A stretch of DNA of 44,043 nt from an uncultured Eubacteriales bacterium (GCA_934446675.1 CAKSEL010000016.1:1-44043); one strand, 5' to 3'; shown: positions 32,646-41,491, counted from the stretch's first letter. Numbers and translations: made by a program. The notes: generated by a model from the sequence alone, not told the origin.

Positions 32646-32700
32646 TTCTGTTCCTCTTTCCGGCGGTTCTGCCGCCAAATTTATATAAAAAATACTTGAT

Positions 32701-34140
32701 TTATCTGTTTTTGAATTTGTATCTTCCGCCGGGCATTGCCTCTACGAAGTCGTATACTTCAAGCAGCGTTATCGACGAGAGTACGTCCTCTATTTTAATG
32801 CCCTCGCGGGATATTTCGTCGGGCGTCATAACGCCGTTTTGTGCAAACAGATGATATATTTTCTTCTCTGTCGGTGAAAGCATTGAAAGATCCGTCTGTT
32901 CGCGCGATGACTGAGAGTTTTGCGGACTTTCCGAAATGTTCTGCTGTGTTTTAGGAGTTTGCGTTTGCGGTTCGTTCACCTGATACGCGTTTTCGTAAGC
33001 GCCGTGCGGCTGCACGGTCTTTTGCCGCGCTGCTGATTGATTTGCGCTTATGTTGTTAATGCCGGTTTCAGGCGTTTTTGTTACGGTAAAATATGCGTTT
33101 TGCGTTTTTTGCGCCGCCGTGCCGTAGTCGGCTCCGCCTGAGCTTGAATTAAGACGCTTTTTCGGACTTATGTTTTCTTTTTCCGAACCGAAATATTCGC
33201 TGACGTATTTTTCAAGCCGTTCTTCTGGCACTTCGGGCTTGTTGCGCAGATTTATCCTGTGCGGAAACATCATTGAATATTCCGAGGCAATGTCCTCGGC
33301 GTCTGTGAGTACAAACGCGCCGTCCTTTATAAGTTCGAGCGCACCCGAATACATCTTGTCGTCGGGATTTCCGGGAACCGCAAAGATGTGCCTGCCCTGT
33401 TCCAGAGCGTGGTGCGCCGTGATCATTGCGCCGCTTTTGCCGGCGTCGGCTTCAAACACGCACGTTCCGAGACACAGACCGCTTATAACTCGGTTCCTGA
33501 CGGGAAAGTTTGAACCTTTCGGCTCGGTAAACGGCGGAAATTCCGTAAGTATAAGTCCGCTTGCCGAAAGCCTGTAAAACAGATCCTTGTTTGACAAAGG
33601 ATATATGCGGTCTATTCCGCAGCCGAGAAGTCCGACGGCGTAACCGTTTGCGTCAAGCGCTGCGGCTATGCACGCGCCGTCAATTCCTGCGGCAAGTCCG
33701 TTTACTACCGTAATGCCGTAAGAGCTTGCGCCGTATGCTATCTTGTATGCAAGGCGAAAACCGCCTTTTGTGCATTTTCTCGTTCCGACCATTGCGACGC
33801 ACGGAAAATCGTCGAGCAGCTGAAGTCTGCCGCGGTAGTAGAACATACACGGCGGATCGTCGGTTATTTTGAGCCTTTCGGGATAGAATGGATCGTCAAA
33901 GCACATAAAACCTATGTGCTCCTTTTTGCAATATTCGTACTGCGAAAGAGCAAGCGCAAGATCCTTGTTTGCAAGGCATTTCGCGTCGGACGGTTTTACA
34001 CCTGCCGCGCCGTACTCTTTTTCCTGTGCTCCGTATATCTTTTCGATGCTTCCGAAATAAGCAAACAGAGCCTTTATGTACTTGTTGCCGGGACGCAGGA
34101 CATTTGATAGCCAGATGTAGTAAAGAATTCTGTTGTCCAT
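32701..34140 (-). CDS. dprA: DNA-processing protein DprA
   Basis: A 479-residue protein that binds incoming single-stranded DNA and loads RecA during transformation. ATG 34140 is preferred over an in-frame GTG nine bases earlier because GGAG sits directly before that GTG. A SAM-like N-terminus is followed by the Rossmann-like core: PCVAMVGTRKCTKGGFRLAY, VVNGLAAGIDGACIAAALDA, LLGCGIDRIYP, FPVRNRVISGLCLGTCVFEA. A Gln/Asn-rich linker of about 90 residues leads to a winged-helix domain (LSPTEKKIYHLFAQNGVMTP) typical of DprA. Competence operon genes are not in the window. Confidence 0.95.
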   Translation of the reverse strand: MDNRILYYIWLSNVLRPGNKYIKALFAYFGSIEKIYGAQEKEYGAAGVKPSDAKCLANKDLALALSQYEYCKKEHIGFMCFDDPFYPERLKITDDPPCMFYYRGRLQLLDDFPCVAMVGTRKCTKGGFRLAYKIAYGASSYGITVVNGLAAGIDGACIAAALDANGYAVGLLGCGIDRIYPLSNKDLFYRLSASGLILTEFPPFTEPKGSNFPVRNRVISGLCLGTCVFEADAGKSGAMITAHHALEQGRHIFAVPGNPDDKMYSGALELIKDGAFVLTDAEDIASEYSMMFPHRINLRNKPEVPEERLEKYVSEYFGSEKENISPKKRLNSSSGGADYGTAAQKTQNAYFTVTKTPETGINNISANQSAARQKTVQPHGAYENAYQVNEPQTQTPKTQQNISESPQNSQSSREQTDLSMLSPTEKKIYHLFAQNGVMTPDEISREGIKIEDVLSSITLLEVYDFVEAMPGGRYKFKNR

Positions 34141-34156
34141 GTTTTTCACTCCGAAA

Positions 34157-34963
34157 CTATAATAATATAGGAGAGCATTTTTTCATTTCCCAGATGGTGA
34201 TTGCCGCGGCGCACGCTGCGTTGAGGGACTCCGCACCGTCGTTCATGGGAATGTAAAGACTGTGAGCGCATACCTTTGCCGTCATATCGCCGACGCCGTG
34301 GCCCTCGTTGCCTATAACTATGCTGTCGCCGGCTCTGAACTCAAAAGAACCGAGCTTTTCGCTGTCCTTTGAAAGTCGTGTGCAAATTGTGCGGCAGCCG
34401 TTCTTTTCAAGCTCACCGATAAATCCGAAAGCGGTTTCGGCAAAATAGAGCTTTGATCTGAACACTGCGCCCATTGCGGCGCGCAGAGCTTTCGGACCGT
34501 ATGGATCGGCACAGCCGTTTGTAATTACTATCTTGTCGGCACGAAGTGCAAACGCGCTTCTGATGATCGCGCCGAGATTCTGCGGATTCTGAACCTCGTC
34601 GAGTATGACAAATCCGCCGTCTTTAAGCGAAGATTCATCGGGTAAAAGCCTTCCCGGTGTTTTTGCACAGAAAAATAATCCCTGCGGAGCTTTTTCGTCG
34701 GTAAGCTTGCCGTATACTTCGTCGCTCACGAGAAATTTCTCACAGTTGTCACCCGACATCTCTATTAGAGCATGGTAAGTTTGCAGCGCACTTTCTGTAA
34801 AGAAAAGCTTATTTACGGGAATTTCTGCCGATATGACTTCTTCAAGCAGCTTGTATCCCTCCGCGTAAAACAGACCGAGCCTGTCGCGGTTTTTCTTGTC
34901 TTTGAGCTTTACGGCGTCTGTTACGGAAGGGTTTTTCCGCGAGGTTATCCCGGTATATTCCAT
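34157..34963 (-). CDS. SpoU/TrmH-family RNA 2'-O-methyltransferase
   Basis: A 268-residue SPOUT methyltransferase. ATG 34963 (MEYTGITSRKNPSV) is chosen because a GCGGAA-like site precedes it; an upstream in-frame ATG has none. The N-terminal substrate domain has DRLGLFYAEGYKLLEEVI. The knotted domain has GGFVILDEVQNPQNLGAIIR, SIVIGNEGHGVG and IPMNDGAESLNAACAAAI, the three SpoU motifs that bind SAM. It resembles the RlmB/TsnR group that methylates 23S rRNA, but the exact site cannot be read. It heads the long leftward cluster. Confidence 0.92.
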   Translation of the reverse strand: MEYTGITSRKNPSVTDAVKLKDKKNRDRLGLFYAEGYKLLEEVISAEIPVNKLFFTESALQTYHALIEMSGDNCEKFLVSDEVYGKLTDEKAPQGLFFCAKTPGRLLPDESSLKDGGFVILDEVQNPQNLGAIIRSAFALRADKIVITNGCADPYGPKALRAAMGAVFRSKLYFAETAFGFIGELEKNGCRTICTRLSKDSEKLGSFEFRAGDSIVIGNEGHGVGDMTAKVCAHSLYIPMNDGAESLNAACAAAITIWEMKKCSPILL

Positions 34964-35045
34964 GCTTTTTCCGCTTTTCCTTTGAATTTTGCAGACGGAT
35001 ATACTCATTTTGAGCATACTTATACAGTCTACAATTAAATTTTAT

Positions 35046-35072
35046 TTTATACCATACCTTTTTGAATTTCAA
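35046..35072 (-). promoter_or_regulatory. Likely promoter of the leftward core cluster
   Basis: Leftward -35 TTGAAA (35067-35072), a 15-base spacer and an extended -10 TGGTATAAA (TATAAA at 35046-35051). The spacer is short, but the TG extension supports it. The 34964-35283 gap holds this and a divergent promoter and nothing else that I can see. Confidence 0.45.
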
Positions 35073-35217
35073 CAGATATTTATGAATAAAGCAGCAAAAA
35101 TATTTCAATTATTAATTTATATTATAAACCCGTTGTGAACGTGAGGGCGTTTTCAGTGTTAAGAACGTTAAACCGGCTTGTACTTGTTCACTCTCGATTT
35201 ACAATATATTAACAAAA

Positions 35218-35245
35218 CTGACGGCTGTATGTGGTAAAGTATAAA
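35218..35245 (+). promoter_or_regulatory. Likely promoter of the ispD operon
   Basis: -35 CTGACG (35218-35223), a 16-base spacer and -10 TATAAA (35240-35245), 38 bases before the ispD start. Confidence 0.45.
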
Positions 35246-35283
35246 TAAATGTAAAAGTATGTAAAAAGGCGGCGTGATTACGG

Positions 35284-36027
35284 GTGAAAAGAATAAAAAC
35301 TGCTAAAGACCAAAGCGTGACGGTGCTTGTTGCGGCAGCCGGGAGCGGCGCGAGAATGGGCGGAGTGTATAAACCGCTTGAAATGCTGTGCGGAAAGCCC
35401 GTTATATGCTATTCGCTTGAGCTTTTCGAGAAAAGTCCGTGCGTTAAGAGCGTTGTAATCGCCGCAAGAGAAGATAAAACGGAAGAAATTAAAGAGCTTT
35501 GCGGAAAACACGGTTATAATAAGGTAAAAGACACGGTATGCGGAGGAAAGGACAGGCAGGAGTCTGTAAAAAACGCATTCTGCGCGGCTTTTCAGGTGCC
35601 GGAGGATATAACAAAGCTGGTTGCGGTGCATGACGCGGCAAGACCGCTTGTTACAGCCGATGAGCTTTGCCGTGTGTTCGATACCGCATATACGTTCGGA
35701 GCGTCGTCCTGCGCCTGCCGTGTGCGTGATTCGGTAAAGAGAACCGATATTGCAGATGTTATAACCGAGGACGTTGACCGCGAAAACCTCTGGCTCATGC
35801 AGACGCCGCAGGTATTCGATACCGATATATACCATACCGCGCTTTCAAATGCGCAGAAACTCGGAATCAGCGCGACGGACGACTGTGCCGTTGTCACTGC
35901 GGCAGGCTTTAAGGTCGTGCTTTGCGAAACATCTTCGGCAAATATCAAGCTTACATATCCCGAAGATATGTTTCTTGCCGAGGCAATTCTCCAAAAAAGA
36001 GAAACGGGAGAGGAAATGAATAAATGA
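35284..36027 (+). CDS. ispD: 2-C-methyl-D-erythritol 4-phosphate cytidylyltransferase
   Basis: A 247-residue enzyme that joins CTP to MEP in the non-mevalonate isoprenoid pathway. The start is GTG 35284 behind AAAGGCGG. The nucleotide-binding loop VLVAAAGSGARMGGVYKPLE is intact. VVIAARED, VAVHDAARPLV (substrate Asp-Arg), CRVRDSVKR, LWLMQTPQVFD and TDDCAVV complete the family signature. Length is slightly above the usual 230. It overlaps ispF by four bases (ATGA). Confidence 0.96.
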   Translation: MKRIKTAKDQSVTVLVAAAGSGARMGGVYKPLEMLCGKPVICYSLELFEKSPCVKSVVIAAREDKTEEIKELCGKHGYNKVKDTVCGGKDRQESVKNAFCAAFQVPEDITKLVAVHDAARPLVTADELCRVFDTAYTFGASSCACRVRDSVKRTDIADVITEDVDRENLWLMQTPQVFDTDIYHTALSNAQKLGISATDDCAVVTAAGFKVVLCETSSANIKLTYPEDMFLAEAILQKRETGEEMNK

Positions 36028-36497
36028 GAATAGGACACGGATACGACGTTCACCGTTTTGAAAAAGGCAGAAAACTTATACTGTGCGGAGAAGAGATACC
36101 GTATGAAATGGGACTTCTCGGACATTCCGACGCAGATGTGGCGCTGCACGCGCTTATGGACGCAATGCTCGGCGCTGCGGCACTCGGAGATATAGGACGG
36201 CATTTTCCCGATACCGACGATAAGTATAAGGGAATTTCAAGCATGGTTCTTTTTGAAAACGTGTGCGGACTCATAAAGCAAAAAGGTTACAGGCTGTGCA
36301 ATGCCGATATAACAATAATAGCTCAGGTTCCGAAACTTTCGCCGTATATTGATAAAATGCGCGGAAATATAGAAAAAGCGGCGTCGGTTCCGTGCGGCAC
36401 CGTAAACGTCAAGGCGACTACCGAGGAAAAACTCGGCTTTACGGGGCGCAAAGAGGGGATTTCGGCGCATGCGGTCGTACTGCTCGAAAATATTTGA
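36024..36497 (+). CDS. ispF: 2-C-methyl-D-erythritol 2,4-cyclodiphosphate synthase
   Basis: A 157-residue trimeric enzyme that cyclises CDP-ME2P in the same pathway as IspD. MRIGHGYDVHRF holds metal ligands Asp8 and His10; LLGHSDADVALHALMDAMLG holds His34 and His42; GDIGRHFPDTD and VNVKATTEEKLGFTGR are also intact. Length is normal. It is translationally coupled to ispD. The bifunctional IspDF form is not present; these are two genes. Confidence 0.97.
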   Translation: MRIGHGYDVHRFEKGRKLILCGEEIPYEMGLLGHSDADVALHALMDAMLGAAALGDIGRHFPDTDDKYKGISSMVLFENVCGLIKQKGYRLCNADITIIAQVPKLSPYIDKMRGNIEKAASVPCGTVNVKATTEEKLGFTGRKEGISAHAVVLLENI

Positions 36498-36531
36498 ATA
36501 TACGTTACAGACTTGAAAAGGAGAAAACATT

Positions 36532-37620
36532 ATGAATAAAACTTATGAAATAAGAAATCTTCCGGGCGAACCCGATGATACGCCGAAACTCGAATGGCAC
36601 AATGCAGAGGAAGAGCCTTTTGAAATATTCGGACTGTTAAAAGAAAAAGAGAACGGACTTTTTATGCGTCTGCCGACAGATGTGGCAAAGAATACAAGCG
36701 ACAGAGTTTTTGCCATGCGCGACGGTACGGCAGGTGCGAGAATAAGATTTGCAACAGATTCCGATACTGTCGGTATTTACGTACATCTTGAAGGTTTTGC
36801 CGAAAAGTCACAGGGGATTTACTATATAAACAACTATATTTTCGATCTGTACGAAAAGAAACCGTACATAGGATATGAGCTTTGCGCGTCAATGGCACCG
36901 TCCTTTGATCCCCAAAACTGTGCTTTTCTCAGAAAGGTACTCGGAAAACCTGCGGATTCCATGCATGAACTTACGCTTAATTTGCCCAAAGAAACCAAAA
37001 TCAAAAAAATCGAGATAGGAATAAAACCCGGTTCAAAGCTTGAAAAGCATAGCGATTACAGTGTAAAGACGCCTGTCGTTTACTACGGTTCGTCGATAAC
37101 TCACGGATTTTGCGCATCGCGTCCCGGAATGTCATACGAAAACATTATTTCGAGAAACCTTGACTGCAACTTTATAAATCTCGGATTTTCGGGATCATGT
37201 TACGGCGAGCAGGCAATCGCGGATTATATATCGGGACTTGAAATGAGCGCGTTTGTACTCGACTATGACCATAATGCGCCGAGCGCGGAGCATCTTCAGC
37301 AAACGCACTTCAACGTTTATGAAACCGTGAGAAAGAAAAATCCCGATATACCGATAATAATGGTGTCAAAGCCGGATTTCAACGGATTGAGCCATGCCGA
37401 GCATCTTCGCCGCTGTACGGTTATGGAAACGTATATAAAAGCAAGGCGCGCAGGAGATAATCTCGCGTTCTTTGTGGACGGCGCCGCTTTTCTTATCGAC
37501 CAGTACCGCGGAGACGGCACTGCGGACACCTGTCACCCGTCGGATCTCGGCTTTTCGAGAATGGCGTCGGCAATCGGAAATACATTAAGACAGGCTTTTG
37601 AAATTACAAGACCGCAATAA
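36532..37620 (+). CDS. SGNH/GDSL-type hydrolase with N-terminal beta domain
   Basis: A 362-residue soluble protein. Residues 1-170 form a beta-rich module (ARIRFATDSDTVGIYVHLEG) of the kind found before SGNH hydrolase domains. The catalytic part has block I VVYYGSSITHG with the Ser nucleophile, block II NLGFSGSCYGE with the oxyanion Gly, block III VLDYDHNAPS with Asn, and block V DTCHPSDLGF with Asp and His. It probably removes acyl groups from a glycan or other ester. The lack of a signal peptide implies cytoplasmic substrates. It follows ispF by 34 bases but has no evident link to isoprenoids. Confidence 0.85.
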   Translation: MNKTYEIRNLPGEPDDTPKLEWHNAEEEPFEIFGLLKEKENGLFMRLPTDVAKNTSDRVFAMRDGTAGARIRFATDSDTVGIYVHLEGFAEKSQGIYYINNYIFDLYEKKPYIGYELCASMAPSFDPQNCAFLRKVLGKPADSMHELTLNLPKETKIKKIEIGIKPGSKLEKHSDYSVKTPVVYYGSSITHGFCASRPGMSYENIISRNLDCNFINLGFSGSCYGEQAIADYISGLEMSAFVLDYDHNAPSAEHLQQTHFNVYETVRKKNPDIPIIMVSKPDFNGLSHAEHLRRCTVMETYIKARRAGDNLAFFVDGAAFLIDQYRGDGTADTCHPSDLGFSRMASAIGNTLRQAFEITRPQ

Positions 37621-37644
37621 AACAGAAAATCTGAGGTAAAACGA

Positions 37645-38361
37645 ATGCTATTGTATATAATAAGACACGGAGATCCGATATATGCGCCGGACTCTCTCAC
37701 ACCGCGCGGACATCTTCAGGCAAAGGCGCTTGCAAAAAGACTTGCAGTGCAGGGACTTGACAAAATCTTTGTCTCTCCGCTTATACGCGCAAGACAGACG
37801 GCGCAGCCGACGTGCGAACTGCTCGGAATAAAGCCGGAAGTTGAAGAATGGACAAGCGAGAGCCTTGCGTATAAAGATCTTTCGGTGCAGAATCCCGACG
37901 GTACAAGACGCTGGGCGTTTGCGTGCCAGAATACAAACATACTCAATAACGAAACCCTCTCTCGTACCGATTGGTATAATACAGAGGAATTTTTAAAGAC
38001 CGACAGGGCAAAACAGGGATATGAGAGAATATGCAAAAGCTCCGACGAATTTCTCAAAAAGCTCGGATATGAGCACGACGGCGCGGTGTATAAGATAATA
38101 AAGCCGAGTAATGAGAGGGTTGCCGTGTTCTGCCATGAGGGATTCGGTACGACATGGCTTTCGCACCTTTTGAATGTGCCGCCGCATATTTTCTGGGCAG
38201 GATTCGGAATAGCGCATACCGGCGTTACGGTGCTGTATTTTGAAAACTTTGAAAACGGCATCTGCGCACCGCGCTGTATATGTATGTCTGATCTTTCGCA
38301 TATATATGCCGACAGACTTCCTCTTGAGGCCGTTACCTTTAACAGCAGAAACAAACTTTAA
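37645..38361 (+). CDS. Histidine phosphatase family protein
   Basis: A 238-residue member of the phosphoglycerate mutase-like (branch 1) family. The catalytic RHG motif is IIRHGDPIYAPDSLTPRGHL with His8, followed by QAKALAKRL, VSPLIRARQTAQPTCELLGI and the second catalytic His in VAVFCHEGFGTTW. Such enzymes remove phosphate from sugars, cobalamin precursors or other small molecules. The middle insertion (about residues 80-140) and lack of neighbours in a known pathway prevent a precise substrate call. It lies 24 bases after the SGNH gene. Confidence 0.9.
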   Translation: MLLYIIRHGDPIYAPDSLTPRGHLQAKALAKRLAVQGLDKIFVSPLIRARQTAQPTCELLGIKPEVEEWTSESLAYKDLSVQNPDGTRRWAFACQNTNILNNETLSRTDWYNTEEFLKTDRAKQGYERICKSSDEFLKKLGYEHDGAVYKIIKPSNERVAVFCHEGFGTTWLSHLLNVPPHIFWAGFGIAHTGVTVLYFENFENGICAPRCICMSDLSHIYADRLPLEAVTFNSRNKL

Positions 38362-38378
38362 AGCAGGTATGAAATATA

Positions 38379-39251
38379 ATGAAGAAAAACAATGAAAAGA
38401 AAAAGCATACGATTATAGGAAAACTTGTCGGACAGATAAAAAAGGACAAGCTGACGTTTGCGGTATACGTGTTATTAAGAATTGCGGTAATACTTGCAAT
38501 GATAGCGTCGTGCTTAAGCGGACACTACGAAAATCTGTTCGTCTGCACGCTCTCTCTTGTGCTTTTTCTCATACCTGCGTTTTTTGAAACCAACTTCGGA
38601 ATAGAACTTCCGTCCGCACTTGAAATAATAATACTGTTATTCATATTTGCAGCCGAAATTCTCGGAGAGCTGGGCAGCTACTATGTGAAAGTCCCGATAT
38701 GGGATACGGCGCTGCATACCATAAACGGATTTCTGTGCGCCGCAGTCGGCTTTTCGCTCGTGGATATAATAAACCGCAACGAGAGGTTCAAATTTCAGCT
38801 TTCTCCGCTGTTTCTCGCAATAGTCGCGTTCTGCTTTTCCATGACGATAGGCGTTTTGTGGGAAATGTTCGAGTTTACGGCGGATATGGTATTCAAGACT
38901 GATATGCAGAAGGATTTTGTCGTGCATACAATTTCTTCCGTGGCGCTCGATCCGACAAATTCCAATAAAGCCGTCATAATCGACGGAATAACCGACGTTG
39001 CCGTAAACGGACAGAGCCTCGGACTTGGCGGATACCTCGACATAGGGCTTATAGACACTATGAAAGACCTTATAGTAAACTTCGTCGGCGCAGTTGTGTT
39101 CAGTATAATAGGCTTTTTCTACGTAAAGAGCAGAGGAAAGAATAAATTTGCCGAAAATTTTATTCCGCGGCTTGCCGAAAGCGAAAAAGAACCGCAGTCC
39201 TCACCGGAACAAAATACGAAAAACGGTGAAGAAAACACGGAAAATACGTAA
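38379..39251 (+). CDS. Polytopic membrane protein, YjdF/DUF2238-like
   Basis: A 290-residue inner-membrane protein with about six hydrophobic helices (VYVLLRIAVILAMIASCLSG, FVCTLSLVLFLIPAFF, LEIIILLFIFAAEILGEL, FLAIVAFCFSMTIGVLWEMF, FVGAVVFSIIGFFYV). Conserved-looking polar motifs lie in or next to helices: WDTALHTINGFL and GVLWEMFEFTADM. These suggest a DUF2238/YjdF-like family of unknown function. A charged tail follows (ESEKEPQSSPEQNTKNGEEN). It ends the rightward operon just before a hairpin. Confidence 0.75.
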   Translation: MKKNNEKKKHTIIGKLVGQIKKDKLTFAVYVLLRIAVILAMIASCLSGHYENLFVCTLSLVLFLIPAFFETNFGIELPSALEIIILLFIFAAEILGELGSYYVKVPIWDTALHTINGFLCAAVGFSLVDIINRNERFKFQLSPLFLAIVAFCFSMTIGVLWEMFEFTADMVFKTDMQKDFVVHTISSVALDPTNSNKAVIIDGITDVAVNGQSLGLGGYLDIGLIDTMKDLIVNFVGAVVFSIIGFFYVKSRGKNKFAENFIPRLAESEKEPQSSPEQNTKNGEENTENT

Positions 39252-39274
39252 ATTGAATATATATCCGACAAATT

Positions 39275-39316
39275 AAAAATCCCGGTATGCCGCCGTTTAA
39301 GGACAGTATGCCGGGA
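39275..39316 (-). terminator. Terminator between converging operons
   Basis: An 11-base stem with two G-U pairs (39280-39290 with 39306-39316) lies between the membrane-protein stop and the purH stop. Leftwards it is followed by five T, so it ends the purine operon. Rightwards the following AT-rich run is weaker but may also serve. Confidence 0.75.
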
Positions 39317-39343
39317 TATAATTTTGCTTTGAATTGTCCGGAA

Positions 39344-40528
39344 TTAATGATGGAAAAGTCTCATGCCGGTAAACGCCATTGCAATTCCGTATCTGTCGCA
39401 GACTCTTATAACGTCGTCGTCGCGTATCGAGCCGCCGGGTTCGGCAATGTACGAAACGCCGCTTCTGCGGGCACGTTCAATGTTGTCGCCGAACGGGAAA
39501 AATGCGTCGCTGCCGAGACTTACGCCGGTGATGGTGTCAAGATACGCGCGCTTTTCGGCTTTGGTGAATTCGTCCGGGCGGTACTTAAAATAATTCTGCC
39601 AGAGCCCGTCGTCAAGAACGTCCTCGGAAAAGTCCGAAATGTAAACGTCTATCGCGTTGTCTCTGTCAGGACGTCCGAGAGTGTCCAAAAAGGGAAGTTT
39701 GAGAACCTTCGGGTGCTGGCGCAGATGCCAGTTGTCGGCTTTGTTTCCGGCAAGGCGCGTGCAGTGTATTCTTGACTGCTGACCGGCGCCCACACCGATT
39801 GCCTGACCGTCATACGCAAAGCATACCGAGTTTGACTGCGTGTATTTCAGCGTTATAAGAGAAATTATAAGATCGCGCTTTGCGTTTTCGGGAATGTCCT
39901 TGTTTTTTGTAACAATGTTGGAAAGCAGACTTTCGTCAATTTTAAAATTGTTGCGGCCCTGTTCAAAGGTGATGCCGTATACCTGCTTTGTTTCTATGGG
40001 AGAGGGAACATAGTTTTCGTCAATTTTTACTATGTTGTAGTTGCCCTTTTTTTTGGTTTTCAGAATTTCAAGAGCCTCGGGCAGGTATCCGGGGGCTATA
40101 ATGCCGTCGGAAACTTCTCTTTTTATGAGCTTTGCCGTTGTGACGTCGCAGACGTCGGAAAGAGCTATCCAGTCTCCGAAAGAGCTCATTCTGTCGGTTC
40201 CGCGCGCTCTTGCATACGCGCAGGCAAGCGGAGATTTGTCAAGATCCTCTATGTCGTCCGCAAAGCACGCTTTTTTGAGTGCGTCGGAGAGAGGAAGTCC
40301 GCAGGCGGCGCTTGTGGGAGATACGTGCTTGAAAGACGCAGCACACGGAAGATGTAAGGACTCTTTAAGCTCCTTTACCAACTGATAGGAGTTGAATGCG
40401 TCGAGAAAATTTATGTATCCCGGACGTCCGCAGAGTATTTCTATCGGAAGCTCCGAGCCGTCGTTCATGTAGATCTTCGCAGGTTTCTGATTGGGGTTGC
40501 AGCCGTATTTGAGTTCAAATTGCTTCAT
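39344..40528 (-). CDS. purH: AICAR transformylase, stand-alone (PurH C-terminal type)
   Basis: A 394-residue enzyme that formylates AICAR to FAICAR with 10-formyl-tetrahydrofolate. It has the AICARFT signature without the N-terminal IMP cyclohydrolase domain of usual bacterial PurH. The start is FELKYGCNPNQKPAKIYMND. FKHVSPTSAACG holds the Lys-His catalytic pair; SFGDWIALSD, YTQSNSVCFAYDGQAIGVGA, GQQSRIHCTRLAG and SLGSDAFFPFGDNIERA follow. The missing cyclohydrolase step is covered by the purO-like gene 24 bases upstream. Both are under the ZTP riboswitch. ZMP (AICAR) is its substrate, so the riboswitch senses its own pathway intermediate. Confidence 0.95.
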   Translation of the reverse strand: MKQFELKYGCNPNQKPAKIYMNDGSELPIEILCGRPGYINFLDAFNSYQLVKELKESLHLPCAASFKHVSPTSAACGLPLSDALKKACFADDIEDLDKSPLACAYARARGTDRMSSFGDWIALSDVCDVTTAKLIKREVSDGIIAPGYLPEALEILKTKKKGNYNIVKIDENYVPSPIETKQVYGITFEQGRNNFKIDESLLSNIVTKNKDIPENAKRDLIISLITLKYTQSNSVCFAYDGQAIGVGAGQQSRIHCTRLAGNKADNWHLRQHPKVLKLPFLDTLGRPDRDNAIDVYISDFSEDVLDDGLWQNYFKYRPDEFTKAEKRAYLDTITGVSLGSDAFFPFGDNIERARRSGVSYIAEPGGSIRDDDVIRVCDRYGIAMAFTGMRLFHH

Positions 40529-40552
40529 GTTTGCCTTCCTTGGGTTATAAGT

Positions 40553-41272
40553 TTATATGTTCTTGTTTATAAGTCTGTTTTCAACCTTGCCGCTCAGAAG
40601 ATCAATGTATCTTACATAGAGAGAGATCTTGTTTGCTGAGTTTAAGCTGTTCCAGATGCTGTCGGCAAAAACGTTGATGTCGTCGGGGATCACCACGCGT
40701 TCAGGCTCTCCGGTAAATGACGGAATCGGGTCGCCGTCGCAGTTGTAGGTGTGAATGAAGTGTCCGAGTCCGGGAACCGGAATATATCTGAAGGTGTGTC
40801 TGTTGCAGACGGATCCGTCGGCGTTGCCGCTCTTTAAAATTCCCATTTTGTACATGAAATCCCCGTCCTCAAAGGTAAGCATGCCGCTTATTCTCGGAGT
40901 GAAGTTGGGCGCGTCGGGTTCAAAGCAGCGCGTTTCGAGAGCACGTTCAAAGGTCTGACCTTTTTCGAGATATTCGACAATAGTATCCGTGTGGTTGCCG
41001 TTGGTGACAATAAGACGGTTCTGATATTTCTTTATCGGTGAATAGATAATAAGCGACGGATCTTCGACTTTTGATTCGTCAAACGGACGGATAATCACCT
41101 CGTCGCCGTTTTCAACGAAGATTCGGTTTCTGCTGTTTTCGCTTCTGCCCATGATGAAATATGCGACTGCCGCTTTTCTCTTGTCGCTGCTCTTTCCGAT
41201 GATAATGCCTCTGCCGGGATAGGAGTTTTCTTCAAGGAGATCGCTGATAAAGTTTACGCTGTAAATTCCCAT
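40553..41272 (-). CDS. purO: IMP cyclohydrolase, PurO-like
   Basis: A 239-residue protein of the archaeal-type IMP cyclohydrolase family, which closes FAICAR to IMP. The start MGIYSVNFISDLLEENSYPG leads into RGIIIGKSSDKRKAAVAYFI and MGRSENSRNRIF, the family signature. IVTNGNHTDTIVEYL, YEPD-like FEPDAPNFTPRISGML and YNCDGDPIPSFTGEP follow. ATG 41272 has GAAAGGA upstream; the longer frame before it covers the riboswitch and is not coding. Finding PurO-type rather than the PurH N-terminal domain is typical of some Clostridia. Confidence 0.9.
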   Translation of the reverse strand: MGIYSVNFISDLLEENSYPGRGIIIGKSSDKRKAAVAYFIMGRSENSRNRIFVENGDEVIIRPFDESKVEDPSLIIYSPIKKYQNRLIVTNGNHTDTIVEYLEKGQTFERALETRCFEPDAPNFTPRISGMLTFEDGDFMYKMGILKSGNADGSVCNRHTFRYIPVPGLGHFIHTYNCDGDPIPSFTGEPERVVIPDDINVFADSIWNSLNSANKISLYVRYIDLLSGKVENRLINKNI

Positions 41273-41304
41273 GGTTTTACGTCCTTTCTTTATTTTCAGC
41301 CGAC

Positions 41305-41340
41305 AAAAAAAGCAGTCCCATGCATTTAAACAGGAACTGC
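41305..41340 (-). terminator. Terminator of the ZTP riboswitch expression platform
   Basis: Leftward stem GCAGTTCC (41333-41340) with GGGACTGC (41312-41319), followed by seven T. Its 5' arm shares bases 41335-41339 with the riboswitch P1 helix, so the two cannot form together. It lies 33 bases before the purO start. Confidence 0.85.
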
Positions 41341-41407
41341 CCAGACGGTCGACATGATTTCTATTGCTTTCGCTTCCGTGTGGTAGCCCCACTTATCCGT
41401 CAGTTAC
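41335..41407 (-). promoter_or_regulatory. ZTP/ZMP riboswitch (pfl motif)
   Basis: Reading leftwards, AACTGACGG is followed by a GTGGGGCTACCAC hairpin, a linker, and the highly conserved 3' element CCGTCTGGGCAGTT. This is the pfl/ZTP aptamer layout. P1 forms between AACTG (41401-41405) and CAGTT (41335-41339). Ligand binding would hold P1, blocking the terminator and allowing purO-purH expression when ZTP/ZMP accumulates under folate shortage. The mechanism is known for this class; the pairing conflict is visible here. Confidence 0.9.
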
Positions 41408-41427
41408 GAAAACTTATCTTTGAGATT

Positions 41428-41436
41428 ATTCTACCA
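41428..41436 (-). promoter_or_regulatory. Extended -10 promoter element for the riboswitch transcript
   Basis: Leftward TGG directly before TAGAAT (41428-41433) makes an extended -10. No good -35 is seen. Transcription would begin about 15 bases before the aptamer. Confidence 0.4.
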
Positions 41437-41491
41437 TATCGCAAAAGTCCATTCATGGTATTTTTGTTACTAAAGTGTATACATTTTAACA

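Noticed and set aside
41273..41392. N-terminal extension of the purO frame
   Set aside because: It covers the ZTP riboswitch terminator and aptamer; the strong start is ATG 41272.
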